Assembly: GCA_029961685.1 (NCBI GenBank)
Contig: JARWKL010000015.1
Coordinates: 17,854,801 to 17,918,800 of the forward strand
Source: Aristolochia californica
Lineage: Eukaryota; Streptophyta; Magnoliopsida; Piperales; Aristolochiaceae
Direction of reading: 5' to 3'
Length of the DNA: 64,000 nt
Shown here: positions 9,901-22,709 of the stretch, one piece after another
Position numbering within the stretch: position 1 is the first letter of the stretch
How the letters are laid out: every line of letters starts with the position of its first letter
The notes under the pieces: model-generated
Databases searched by the model: none
What the model saw: the letters and a program-made list of their open reading frames with translations, nothing else
What the model was told of the DNA's origin: nothing
Position numbers and translations under genes: made by a program

Positions 9901-12900
9901 CTGATGTTCAATTTTTTTTCAAATCCAAACTTGTTCCACTTTACTCGTAAACCAAACGATCACAACAAAATGAAAATTTTAGAGTTCATGTATGCAAAAA
10001 AATTTGAAAACTATAATAAATGTTAGTTAAGAAAATTATTTCATGCACTAAAAATGAACTCCAAAGTTTTCTTATCCATGTTTAGGAAATTCCACTAGTA
10101 CAACCACTAATAGCTTGGTGGAATTTTATCAGAAAGAGATTTCTAATTGATCCTAACATGTTTTAAATGTGGTGGATATGCATGCCAGAGACATGTTGAA
10201 GATGCAAATTACCTAATGATCCAAAAATTTCAAGAAGTAGAAAAAAATTAAATTCTCAAGTAACGCGTGGTTGGATATTTACCAGAGCCAAATAACCGAT
10301 TTTATTCCCATCCGTCAAAATCATAGATACTTTTTGGAATTATCTCATTCAGCATTTGTGCATTTTCATTTTGGATGTTCGATTTTTTTTCAAATCCGAA
10401 CTTGTCCCATTGTTCTCGTAAACAAAACGATCACAACAAAATGAAAATTTTAGTGTTGATGTATGCAAAAAAATTTGAAAACTATAAAAAATGTAAGTGA
10501 AGAAAATTATTTCACGAACTAAAAATGAACTCCAAAGTTTTGTTGTCCATGTTTGGGAAATTCCACTAGTACAACCCCTAATAGCTTGGTGGAATTTTAT
10601 AAGAAAGAGAGTTCTAATTGATCCTAACATGTTTTAAATGTGGTGGATATGCATGCCAGAAACATGCTGAAGATGCAAATGACCTTATGATCCAAAAATT
10701 TCACGGAGTAGAAAAAAAAATTTTTAAGTTCAGGTCTGGTTGGATATTTACCAGAGTCAAAGAACCCACTTTTTGCCTATCCTTCAAAATCATAGAGTCT
10801 TTTTGGAATTATCTCTCTCAGGATTTGTTCATTTCCATTTTAGAAGTACAATTTTTTTTTCAAATCTAAACTTGTCACACTTTTCTGGTAAACAAAACGA
10901 TCACAACAAAATGAACATTTTAGAGTTCATGTATGCAAAAAAATTTGAGAACTATAATAAATGTAAGTGAAGAAAATTATTTCACGCACTAAAAATGAAC
11001 ATCAGAGTATTGTTATCCATGTTTGGAGATTCCACTAGTACAACGCTTAATAGCTTGGTGGAATTTTATAAGAAAGAGATATCTAATTGATCCTAACATG
11101 TTTTAAATGTGGTGGATATGCATGCATGAAACACATTGATGATGCAATTGACCTAAAGATCCAAAAATTTAAAGGAGTTGAAAAAAATTAAATTCTCAAG
11201 TTCACATGTGGTTGGATATTTACCAGAGCCAAACAACCCACTTTTTGCCTATCCTTTAAAATCACAGAAACTTTTTGGAATTATCTTTCTCAGCAATTGT
11301 GCATTCCTTTTTGGATGTTCGATTTTTTTTCAAATAAAAAATTGTCCCACTTTTCTCGTAAACAAAATGATCACAACAAAATGAAAATTTTCAAGTTCAT
11401 GTATGCAAAAAAATTTGAAAACTATAATAATTGTAAGTGAAGAAAATTATTTCATTCACAAAAAATGAACTCGAAAGTTTTGTCATCCATGTTTGGGAAA
11501 ATCGACTAGTACAACCCCTAATAGCTTGGTGGAATTTTATAAGAAAGAGATTTCTAATTCATCCTAACATGTTTTAAATGTGGTGGATATGCATGCCAAA
11601 AATATGTTGAAGATGTAAATCACCTAATGATCCAAAAATTTCACGGAGGAGAAAAAAAAAAATTCTCAAGTTCACGTGTGGTTGGATATTTACCAGAGTC
11701 AAACAACCCACTTTTTTCCTATCCTTCAAAATGACATATTCTTTTTGGAATTATCTCTCTCAGCATTTGTGCATTTCGATTTTGGATGTTCGATTTTTTT
11801 TCAAATCCAAATTTCTCCCACTTTTCTCGTACACAAAACGATCACAACAAAATGAAAATTTTAGAGTTCATGTATGCAAAAAAAATTGAAAACTATAATA
11901 AATGAAAGTGAAGAAAATTATTTCACGCACTAAAAATGAACTCCAAAGTTTTGTTATCCATTTTTGGGAAATTCCACTAGTACAAACCCTAATTGCTTGG
12001 GGGAATTTTATATGAAAGAGATTTGTAATTGATCCTAATGTTTTTAAATGTGGTGCATATGCATGTGAGAAACATGTTGAAGATGTTAATGACCTAATGA
12101 TCCAAAAATTTCAAGGAGTAGAAAAAAATTAAATTCTCAGATTAACGTGTGGTTGAATATTTATCAAAGACAAACAACCCAGTTTTAGCCTATCCTTCAA
12201 AATCACAGTTACTATTTGGAATTATCTCTCTCAGCATTTGTTCATTTTCATTTTGGATGTTCGATTTTTTTTAAAGCCAAACCTGTCCCACTTTTCTCGT
12301 AAACAAAAACATCACAACAAAATGAAAATTTTAGAGTTCATGTATGCAAAAAAATTTGAAAATTGTAATAAATGTAAGTGAAGAAAATTATTTCATGCAC
12401 TAAAAATGAACTCCAAAGTTTTGTTATCCATGTTTGGGAAATTCCACTAGTAAAAACCTTAATAGCTTGGTGGAATTTTATACGAAAGAGATTTGTAATT
12501 GATCCTTACATTTTTAAATGTGGTGCATAGGCATGCCAGAAACATGTTGACTACGTAAATGACCTAATGATCCAAAAGTTTCAAGGAGTAGAAAGAAATT
12601 AAATTCTCAAGTTAACATGTAGGTTGATATTTAACAGAGCCAAACAACCCACTTTTTTCCTATCCTTCAAAATCACAGATACTTTTTGGAATTATCTCTC
12701 TCAGCATTTGTGCATTTCCATTTTGGATGTTCGATTTGATTTCAAATCCAAACTTGTTCCACTTTTCTCGTAAAGAAAACGATCACAACAAAATGAAAAT
12801 TTTAGTGTTCATGTATGCAAAAAAATTTCAAAACTACAATAAATGCAGGTGAAGAAAATTATTTCACGCACTAAAAATGAACTCCAGAGTTTTGTCATCC

Positions 12901-15900
12901 ATGTTTGGGAAATTCTACTCGGACGACCCCTAATAGCTTGGTGGAATTTTATAAGAAAGAGATTTCAAATTGATCCTAACATGTTTTAAATGTGGTGGAT
13001 ATGCATGCCAGAAACATGTTGAAGATGCAAATCACCTAATGATCCCAAAATTTCACGGAGTAGAAAAAAAAATTCTCAAGTTCATGTGTGGTTGTATATT
13101 TACCAGAGCCAAACAACCCACTTTTTGCCTATCCTTCAAAATCACAGATAGTTTTTGGAATTATCTCTCTCATCATTTGTGCATTTCTATTTTGTATGTT
13201 CAATTTTTTTCAAATCCAAACTTGTTCCACTTTTCTCATAAACAAAACGATCACAACAAAATGGAAATTTTAGGCAAACAATTTTGAAAACAATAATAAA
13301 TCTAAGTGAAGAAAATTATTTCACGCACTAAAAATGAACTCCAAAGTTTTGATCTCCACGTTTGGGAAATTCCATTAGTAAAAGCCCTAATAGCTTGGTG
13401 GAATTTTATAAGAAAGAGATTTCTAATTGAACCTAACATGTTTTAAATATGGTGGATATGCATGCCAAAAACATGTTGAAGATGCAAATCACCTAATGAT
13501 CCAAAAATTTCAAGGAGTAGAAAAAACATAAATTCTCAAGTTAACGTGTGGTTGGATATTTACCAAAGCCAAACAACCCCGTTTTTGCCTATCCTTAAAA
13601 ATCACAGAGTCATTTTGGAATTATCTCACTCAGCATTTGTGAATTTCCAATTTGGAAGTTCAATTTTTTTTCAAATCCAAACTTGTTCCACTTTTCTCGT
13701 AAAAAAACGATCACAACAAAATGAAAATTTTAGAGTTCATGTATGCTAAAAAATTTTAAAACTATTAAAAACATTAGTGAAGAAAATTATTTCACGAACT
13801 AAAAATGAACTCCAAAGTTTTGTTGTCCTTGTTTGGGAAATTCCACTAGTACAACCCCCAATAGCTTGGTGGAATTTTATAAGAAAGAGATTTCTAATTG
13901 ATCCTAACATGTTTTAAATGTGGTGGATATGCATGCCAGAAACATGTTGAAGATGCAAATGACCTTATGATCCAAAAATTTCACGGAGTAGAAAAAAAAA
14001 TAATTCTTAAGTTCACGTGTGGTTGGATATTTACCAGAGCCAATGAACCTGCTTTTTGCCTATCCGATCACATATTCTTTTTTGAATTATCTCTCTCAGT
14101 ATTTGTTCATTTCCTTTTTAGAAGTACAATGTTTTTAAAATCCAAACTTGTCCCACTTTTCTCGTAAACAAAACTATCACAACAAAATAAAAATTTTAGA
14201 GTTCATGTATGCAAAAATATTTGAAAACTATTATAAATGTAAGTGAAGAAAAAATTTTCACGCACTAAAAATGAACACTAGAGTATTGTTATCCATGTTT
14301 GGGAAATTCCACTAGTACAACGCCTAATAGCTTGGTGGAATTTTATCAGAAAAAGATTTGTAATTGATCCTAACATGTTTTAAATGTGGTGGATATGCAT
14401 GCATGAAACATGTTGAAGATGCACATGACCTAATGATCCAAAAATTTAAAGGAGTTAAAAAAAATTAAATTCTCAAGTTCAGGTGTGGTTGGATATTTAC
14501 CAGAGCCAAACAACCCACTTTTTGCCTATCCTTCAAAATCACAGATTTTTTTTGGAATTATCTTTTTCAGCATTTGTGCATTTCCAATTTGGATGTTCGA
14601 TTTTTTTCAAATCCAAAATTGTCCCACTTTTCTCGTAAATAAAATGATCACAACCAAATTAAAATTTTAGAGTTTGTATGCAAAAATAGTTTGAAAAAAA
14701 TCATAAATAAAAGTGAAGAAAATTATTTCACTCACTAAAAATGAACTCCAAAGTTTTGGTATCCATGTTTTGGAAATTCCTCTTGTACAACCTCTAATAG
14801 CTTGGTGGAATTTAATAAGAAAGAGATTTCTAATTGATCCTACCATGTTTTAAATGAGGTGAATATGCATGCCAGAAACATGTTGAAGATGTAAATGACA
14901 TGATGATCCAAAAATTTCAAGGAGTAGAAAAATATTAAATTCTCAAGTTAACGCGTGTTGGATATTTACCAGAGCCAAACAACCCACTTTTTGCCTATCC
15001 TTCAAAATCAATGATACTTTTTGAAACTATCTTTCTTAGCATTTATTCATTTTCATTTTGGATGTTTGATTTTTTTTCAAAGTCATACATGTCTCACTTT
15101 TCTCATAAACAAAACGATCACAACAAAATGAAAAATTTAGAATTCACGTATGCAAAAAAATTTGAAAACTATAAAAAATGTAAGTGAAGAAAATTATTTA
15201 ACGGACTAAAAATGAACTCCAAAGTTTTGTTATCCATGTTTGGGAAATTCCACTAGTACGAACCCCAATAGCTTGGTGGACTTTTATACGAAAGAGATTT
15301 GTAATTGATCATAACATTTTTAAATGTGGTGCATACGCATGCCAGAAACATGTTGACTAGGTAAATGACCTAATGATCCAAAAATTTCAAGGAGTAGCAA
15401 AAAAATAAATTCTCAAGTTAACGTGTGGGTTGATATTTACTAGAGCCAAACAACCCACTTTTTGCCTATCCTTCAAAATCAAAGATAGTTTTTGGAATTA
15501 TCTCTCTCAGCATTTGTGCATTTCCATTTTGGATGTTCGATTTTTTTTCAAATCCAAACTTGTCCCACTTTTCTCGTAAACAAAACGATCACAACAAAAT
15601 GAAAATTTTAGTGTTCATGTATGCAAAAAAAATTGAAAACTATAATAACTGTGGGTGAAGAAAAGTATTTCACGCACTAAAAATGAACTCCAGAGTTTTG
15701 TTATCTACGTTTGTGAAATTCCACTAGGACAATCTCTAATAGCTAGGTGGAATTTTATAAGAAAGAGATTTTTAATTGATCCTAACATGTTTTAAATGTG
15801 GTGGATATGCATGCCAGAAACATTTTCAAGATGCAAATCACCTATTGATCCAAAAATTTCACGGAGTAGAAAACAAAAATTATCAAGTTCACATGTGGCT

Positions 15901-18900
15901 GGATATTTACCAGAGCCAAACAACCCACTTTTTACCTATCCTTCAAAATCACATATACTTTTTGGAATTATCTCTCTCAGCATTTGTGCATTTCCATTTT
16001 GGATGTTCAATTTTTTTTCAAATCCAAACTTGACCAGTTTTCTCATAAACAAAACGACCCCAACAAAATGGAAATTTCATCCAAAAAGTTTTGAAAACAA
16101 TAATTAATGTATGTGAAGAAAATTATTTCACGCACTAAAAATGAACTCCAAAGTTTTGATCTCCACGTTTAGGAAATTCCATTAGTAAAACCCCTAATAG
16201 CTTGGTGGAATTTTATAAGAAAGAGATTTCTAATTGAACCTAACATGTTTTAAATATGGTGGATATGCATGCCAAAAACATGTTGAAGATGCAACTGACC
16301 TAATGATCCAAAATTTTCAAGGAGTAGAAAAAAATTAAATTCTCAAGTTAACGTGTGGTTGGATATTTACCAGAGCCAAACAACCCACTTTTTGCCTATC
16401 CTTAAAAATATCAGAGTCATTTTGGAATTATCTCTCTCAGCATTTGTGCATTTCCACTTTGGATGTTCGATTTTTTTTCAAATCCAAACTTGTTCCACTT
16501 TTCTGGTAAACAAAACGATTACAACAAAATGAAAATTTTAGAGTTCATGTATGCTAAAAAAATTTAGAACTATTAAAAACGTAAGTGAAGAAAAATATTT
16601 CACGCACTAAAAATAAACTCCAAAGTTTTGTTGTCCATGTTTGGGAAATTCCACTAGTACAACCCCTAATAGCTTGGTGGAATTTTATAAGAAAGAGATT
16701 TCTAATTGATCCTAACATGATTTAAATGTGGTGGATATGCATGCCAGAAACATGTTGAAAATGCAAATGACCTTATGATCCAAAAATTTTACGGAGTAGA
16801 AAAAAAATTTTCTTAAGTTCACGTGTGGTTGGATATTTACCAGAGCCAAAGAACCCACTTTTTGCCTATCCTTCAAAATCACAGATTCTTTTTGGAATTA
16901 TCTCTCCCAGCATTTGTGCATTTCAATTTTAGAAGTTCAATTTTTCTTCAAATCCAAACTTGTCCCACTTTTCTCGTAAACAAAACGATCACAACAAAAA
17001 GAAAATTTTAGAGTTCATGTATGCAAAAAAATAGAATACTATAATAAAGGTAAGTGAAGAAAATTATTTCATGCACTAAAAATGAACTGCAAAGTTTTGT
17101 TATCAATGTTTGGGAAATTCACTTGTACAACCCCTAATGGCTTGGTGGAATTTTATAAGAAAGAGATTTCCAATTGATCCTAGCATGTGTTAAATGTGGT
17201 GGATATGCATGCCAGAAACATGTTGAAGATGCAAATGACCTAATGATCCAAAAATTTCAAGGAGTAGAAAAAAATTAAATTATCAAGTTAACGTGTGGTG
17301 GGATATTTACCAGATCCAAACAATCCACTTTTTGCCTATCCTTAAAAATCACAGACACTTTTTGGAATTATCTCTCTCAGAATTTGTGCATTTCCATTTT
17401 GGAAGTTCAATTTTTTTTCAAATCCAAACTTGTCCCACTTTTCTCGTAAACAAAACGATTACAATAAAATGAAAATTTTAGAGTTCATGTATGCAAAAAA
17501 AATTGAAAACTATAATACATGTAGGTGAAGAAAATTATTTCATACACTAAAAATGAACTCCAAAGTTTTGTTATCCATGTTTAGGAAATTCCACTCGGAC
17601 AACCCCTAATAGCTTGGTGGAATTTTATAAGAAAGAGATTTCTAATTGATCCTAACATGTTTTAAATGTGGTGGATATGCATGCCAGAAACATGTTGAAG
17701 ATGCAAATAACCTAAAGATCACAAAATTTCACAAAGTAGAAAAAAAAAAAATTTCTCAAGTTCACGTGTGGTTGGATATTTACCAGAGCCAAACAACCAA
17801 CTTTTTGCCTATCCTTCGAAATCACAAATACTTTTTTGAATTATCTCTCTCAGCATTTGTGCATTTCTATTTTGGATGTTCAATTGTTTTTCAAATCCAA
17901 ACTTGTCCCACTTTTCTCATAAACAAAACGATGACAACAAAATGGAACTTTCAGGCAAAATTTTTTGAAAACAATAATAAATCTAAGTAAAGAAAATTAT
18001 TTCATGCACTAAAAATGAACTCTAGAGTTTTGATCCCCATGTTCGGGAAATTCTATTAGTAAAACCCCTAATAGCTTGGTGAAATTTCATAAGAAAGATA
18101 TTTCTAATAGAACCTAACATGTTTTAAATATGGTGGATATGCATGCCAAAAACATGTTGAAGATGCAAATGACCTAATGATCCAAAATTTTCAAGGAGTA
18201 GAAAAAATTTAAATTCTCAAGTGAACGAGTGTTTGGATATTTACTAGAGGCAAACAACCCACTTTTTGCCTATCCTTCAAAATCATAGTTACTTTTTTGA
18301 ATTATCTCTCTTAGCATTTGTGCATTTCCATTTTGGATGTTCGATTTTTTTTGAAATCCAAAATTGACCAGTTTGCTCATAAATAAAACGATCACAAAAA
18401 AAAGGAAATTTCAAGAAAAAAATTTTGAAAACAATAATTAATGTATGTGAAGAAAATTATTTCATACACTAAAAATGAACTCCAAAGTTTTGATTTCCAC
18501 GTTTAGGAAATTCCATTAGTAAAACCCCTAATAGCTTGGTAGAATTTTATAACAAAGAGATTTCTAATTGAACCTAACAGGTTTTAAATATGGTGGATAT
18601 GCATGCCAAAAACATGTTGAAGATGCAAATGAACTAATGATCCAAAAATTTCACGAAGTAGAAAAAAAAAAAATTCTTGAGTTCAGGTGTGGTTGGATAT
18701 TTACCTGAGCCAAAGAACCCACTTTTTGCCTATCCTTCAAAATCACAGATTCTTTTTGGAATTATCTCTCCCAGCATTTGTGCATTTATATTTTAGAAGT
18801 TTAATTTTTCTTCAAATCCAAACTTGTCCCACTTTTCTAGTAAACAAAACGATCACAACAAAATGAAAATTTTAGAGTTCATCTATTCAAAAAAATAGAA

Positions 18901-19977
18901 TACTATAATAAAGGTAAGTGAAGAAAATTATTTCATGCACTAAAAATGAACTGCAAAGTTCTGTTATCAATGTTTGGGAAATTCACTAGTACAACCCCTA
19001 ATGGCTTGGTGGAATTTTATAAGAAAGAGATTTCCAATTGATCCTAACACGTGTTAAATGTGGTGGAGATGCATGCCAGAAACATTTTGAAGATGCAAAT
19101 GACCTAATGATCCAAAAATTTCAAGGAGTAGAAAAAAATTAAATTATCAAGTTAACGTGTGGTGGGATATTTACCGGAGCCAAACAATCCACTTTTTGCC
19201 TATCCTTAAAAATCACAGATACTTTTTGGAATTATCTCTCTCAGAATTTGTGCATTTCCATTTTGGAAGTTCAATTTTTTTTCAAATCCAAACTTGTCCC
19301 ACTTTTCTCATAAACAAAACGATCACAATAAAATGAAAATTTTAGAGTTCATGTATGCAAAAAAAATTGAAAACTATAATAAATGTTACTGAAGAAAATT
19401 TTTTCACGCACTACAAATGGACTCCAAAGTTTTGTTATCCATATTTGGGACATTCCACTAGCACAACCCCTAATAGCTTGGGGGAATTTTAAAAGAAAGA
19501 GATTTCTAATTGATCCTAACATGTTTTAAATGTGGTGGATATGATGCCAGAAACTTGTTGAAGATGCAAATTACCTAATGATCCAAAAATTTCAAGAAGC
19601 AGAAAAAATTAAATTCTCAAGTAACGCGTGGTTGGATATTTACCAGAGCCAAACAACCCACTTTTTGACTATCCTTCAAAATCACAGATACTTTTTCGAA
19701 TTATCTCTTTCAGCATTTGTGCATTTCCATTTTCGATGTTCAATTTTTTTCAAATCCAAATTTGTCCCATTTTACTCGTAAACAAAACAATCAGAACAAA
19801 ATGAGAATTTTAGAGTTCATTTATACAAAAAAAATTGAAAACTATAATAAATGTAAGTGAAGGAAATTATTTCCCACACTATAAATGAACTCCAAAGTTT
19901 TGTTATCCATGTTTGGGAAATTCCACTAGTACAACCCCTAATAGCTTGGTGGAATTTTATAAGAAACAGGTTTCTAA
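6900..19977. repeat. Satellite array, main subfamily, with interspersed short-variant monomers
   Basis: About 28 head-to-tail monomers. A typical unit is 10626-11094 (469 bp), followed by 11095-11565 (471 bp). Landmarks in order within a unit: AACATGTTTTAAATGTGG, ATATGCATGCC, AAACATGTTGAAGATGC, CCTAATGATCC, a run of A, TTAACGTGTGGTTGG, AACAACCCACTTTTTGCC, TTTTTGGAATTATCTCTC, TTGTGCATTTCCATTTTGG, a T7-T9 run, AATCCAAACTTGTCCC, TCTCGTAAACAAAACGATC, ATGAAAATTTTAGAG, TTTCACGCACTAAAAATG, TTGTTATCCATGTTTGGG, CTAGTACAACCCC, TAGCTTGGTGGAATTTT. Copies near 9043, 13263, 16071, 17944 and 18405 belong to a variant about 12 bp shorter. No gene; nothing but satellite here. Confidence 0.95.
10626..11094. 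repeat. Representative satellite monomer (469 bp)
   Basis: One unit bounded at successive AACATGTTT landmarks, offered as a reference copy. It carries the 9-bp inverted repeat AACATGTTT...AAACATG near its start (arm 2 is mutated in this copy, AAACATGCT), the T-run near its middle and the A-rich ATGAA(A/C)ATTTTAGAG segment after it. The unit is very AT-rich, with its few CpGs confined to fixed positions. I recognise no similarity to a gene, tRNA, 5S rRNA or transposon. Confidence 0.9.
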
Positions 19978-20014
19978 TTGATCTTAACATGTTTTAAATG
20001 TGGTGGATATGCAT

Positions 20015-20062
20015 GCCAGAAACATGTTGAAGATGCAAGCCAGAAACATGTTGAAGATGCAA
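20015..20062. repeat. Local 24-bp tandem duplication inside a monomer
   Basis: 20015-20038 and 20039-20062 are identical 24-base copies of the segment that starts GCCAGAAACATG and ends AAGATGCAA. Other monomers have one copy. It doubles the right arm of the conserved inverted repeat in this monomer. Confidence 0.9.
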
Positions 20063-21552
20063 ATAACCTAATGATCCCAAAATTTCACAGAGTAGAAAAA
20101 AAAAATTTTCTCAAGTTCACGTGTGGTTGGATAGTTACCAGAGCCAAACAACCAACTTTTTACCTATCCATCGAAATCACAAATACTTTTTTGAATTATC
20201 TCTCTCAGCATTTGTGCATTTCTATTTTGGATGTTCAATTTTTTTTCAAATCCAAACTTGTCCCACTTTTCTCATGAACAAAACGATGACAACAAAATGG
20301 AACTTTCAGGCAAAAATTTTTGAAAACAATAATAAATCTAAGTGAAGAAAATTATTTCACGCACTAAAACTGAATTACAGAGTTTTGATCCCCACGTTTG
20401 GGAAATTCCATTAGTAAAACCCCTAATAGCTTGGTGGAATTTTATAAGAAAGATATTTCTAATAGAACCTAACATGTTTTAAATATGGTGGATATGCATG
20501 CCAAAAACATGTTGAAGATGCAAATGACCTAATGATCCAAAAATTTCAAGGAGTAGAAAAAAATTAAATTTTCAAGTTAACGTGTGGTTGGATATTTACC
20601 AGAGCCAAACAACCCACTTTTTGCCTATCCTTAAAAATCATAGAGTCATTTGGAATTATCTATCTCAGCATTTGTGCATTTCCATTTTGGATGTTCGATT
20701 TTTTTTCAAATCCAAACTTGTTCCACTTTTGTGGTAAACAAAACGATTGCAAGAAAATGAAAATTTTGGAATTCATGTATGCTAAAAAATTTTAAAACTA
20801 TTAAAAACGTATGTGAAAAGATTATTTCACGCACTAAAAATGAACTCCAAAGTTTTGTTGTCCATGTTTTGGAAATTCCACTATTACAACCCCTAATAGC
20901 TTGGTGGAATTTTATAAGAAAGAGATTTCTAATCGATCCTAACATGTTTTAAATGTGCTGGATATGCATGCCAGAAACATGTTGAAAATGCAAATGACCT
21001 TATGATCCATAAATTTCACGGAGTAGAAAAAAAAAATTTCTTAAGTTCACGTGTGGTTGGATATTTACTAGAGCCAAAGAATCCACTTTTTGCCTATTCT
21101 TTAAAATCACAGATTCTTTTTGGAATTATCTCACTCAGTATTTGTGCATTTCCTTTTTAGAAGTACAATTTTTTTAGAATCCAAACTTGTCCCACTTTTC
21201 TCGTAAACAAAACTATCACAACAAAAAGAAAATTTTAGAGTTCATGTATGCAAAAAATTTTGAAAACTATAATAAATGTAAGTGAAGAAAATTATTTCAC
21301 GCACTAAAAATGAACACTAGAGTATTGTTATCCATGTTTGGGAAATTCCACTAGTACAACGCCTAATAGCTTGGTGGAATTTTATCAGAAAAAGATTTCT
21401 AACTGATCCTAACATGTTTTAAAAGTGGTAGATATGCATGCATGAAACATGTTGAAGATGCAAATGACCTAATGATCCAAAAATTTAAAGGAGTTGAAAA
21501 AAATTAAATTCTCAAGTTCAGGTGTGGTTGGATATTTACCAGAGCCAAACAA

Positions 21553-21560
21553 CCCACTTT
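21553..21560. other. Deletion junction: 110 bp lost between two CCCACTTT sites
   Basis: In a normal monomer CCCACTTT occurs twice about 110 bp apart (compare 24265-24272 and 24375-24382). Here AACAACCCACTTT runs directly into TCTCGTAAAC, so one CCCACTTT and the DNA between the two sites are missing. This is a deletion at short direct repeats. Confidence 0.9.
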
Positions 21561-22709
21561 TCTCGTAAACAAAACGATCACAACCAAACTAAAATTTTAG
21601 AGTTCATGTATGCAAAAATAGTTTGAAAACTATAATAAATGAGAGTGAAAAAAATTATTTCACGCACTAAAAATGAACTCCAAAGTATTGTTATCCATGT
21701 TTTGGAAATTCCTCTTGTACAACCCCGAATAGCTTGGTGGAATTTAATAAGAAAGAGATTTCTAATTGATCCTAACATGTTTTAAATGTGGTGGATATGC
21801 ATGCCAGAAACATGTTGAAGATGTAAATGACATGATGATCCAAAAATTTCAAGGAGTCGAAAAATATTAAATTCCCAAGTTAACGCGTGGTTGGATATTT
21901 ACCAAAGCAAAACAACCCACTTTTTGCCTATCCTTCAAAATCACAGATACTTTTTGGAATTATCTCTCTCATCATTTGTTCATTTTCATTTTGGATGTTT
22001 GATTTGTTTTCAAAGCCAAACTTGTCCCACTTTTCTCATAAACAAAACGATCACAACAAAATGAAAAATTTAGAATTCACGTATGCAAAAAAATTTGAAA
22101 ACTATAAAAAATGTAAGTCAAGAAAATTATTTCACGCATTAAAAATGAACTCCAAAGTTTTGTTATCCATGTTTGGGAAATTCCACTAGTACAAACCCTA
22201 TTAGCATGGTGGACTTTTATACGAAAGAGATTTGTAATTGATCCTAACATTTTTAAATGTGGTACATACGCATGCCAGAAACATGTTGACTATGTAAATG
22301 ACCTAATGATCCAAAAATTTCAAGGAGTAGAAAAAAATTAAATTATTAAGTTAACGTGTGGGTTGATATTTACCAGAGCCAAACAATCCACTTTTTACCT
22401 ATCCTTCAAAATCACAGATACTTTTTGGAATTATCTTTCTCAGCATTTGTGCATTTCCATTTTGGATTTTGGATTTTTTTTTCAAATCCAAACTTGTCCC
22501 ACTTTTCTCGTAAACAAAACGATCACAACAAAATGAAAGTTTTAGAGTTCATGTATGCAAAAAAAATTGAAAACTATAATACATGTAGGTGAAGAAAATT
22601 ATTTCACGCACTAAAGATGAACTCCAGAGTTTTGTTATCTATGTTTGGGAAATTCCACTCGGACAACCCCTAATAGCTTGGTGGAATTTTATAAGAAAGA
22701 GATTTCTAA

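Larger units (their letters stand above)
19978..22709. repeat. Six-monomer segmental duplication, copy 1
   Basis: This block and the next share private variants in the same order: a short-variant monomer (20299 / 23009), the variant AACACTAGAGTATTG with ACGCC or ATGCC downstream (about 21313 / 24025), GACATGATGATCC (about 21830 / 24652), and GTTGACTATGTAAATGAC (about 22284 / 25106). The offset is 2712 bp before position 21555 and about 2822 bp after it; a 110 bp deletion in this copy explains the difference. It also carries a 24 bp local duplication at 20015-20062. Confidence 0.8.
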
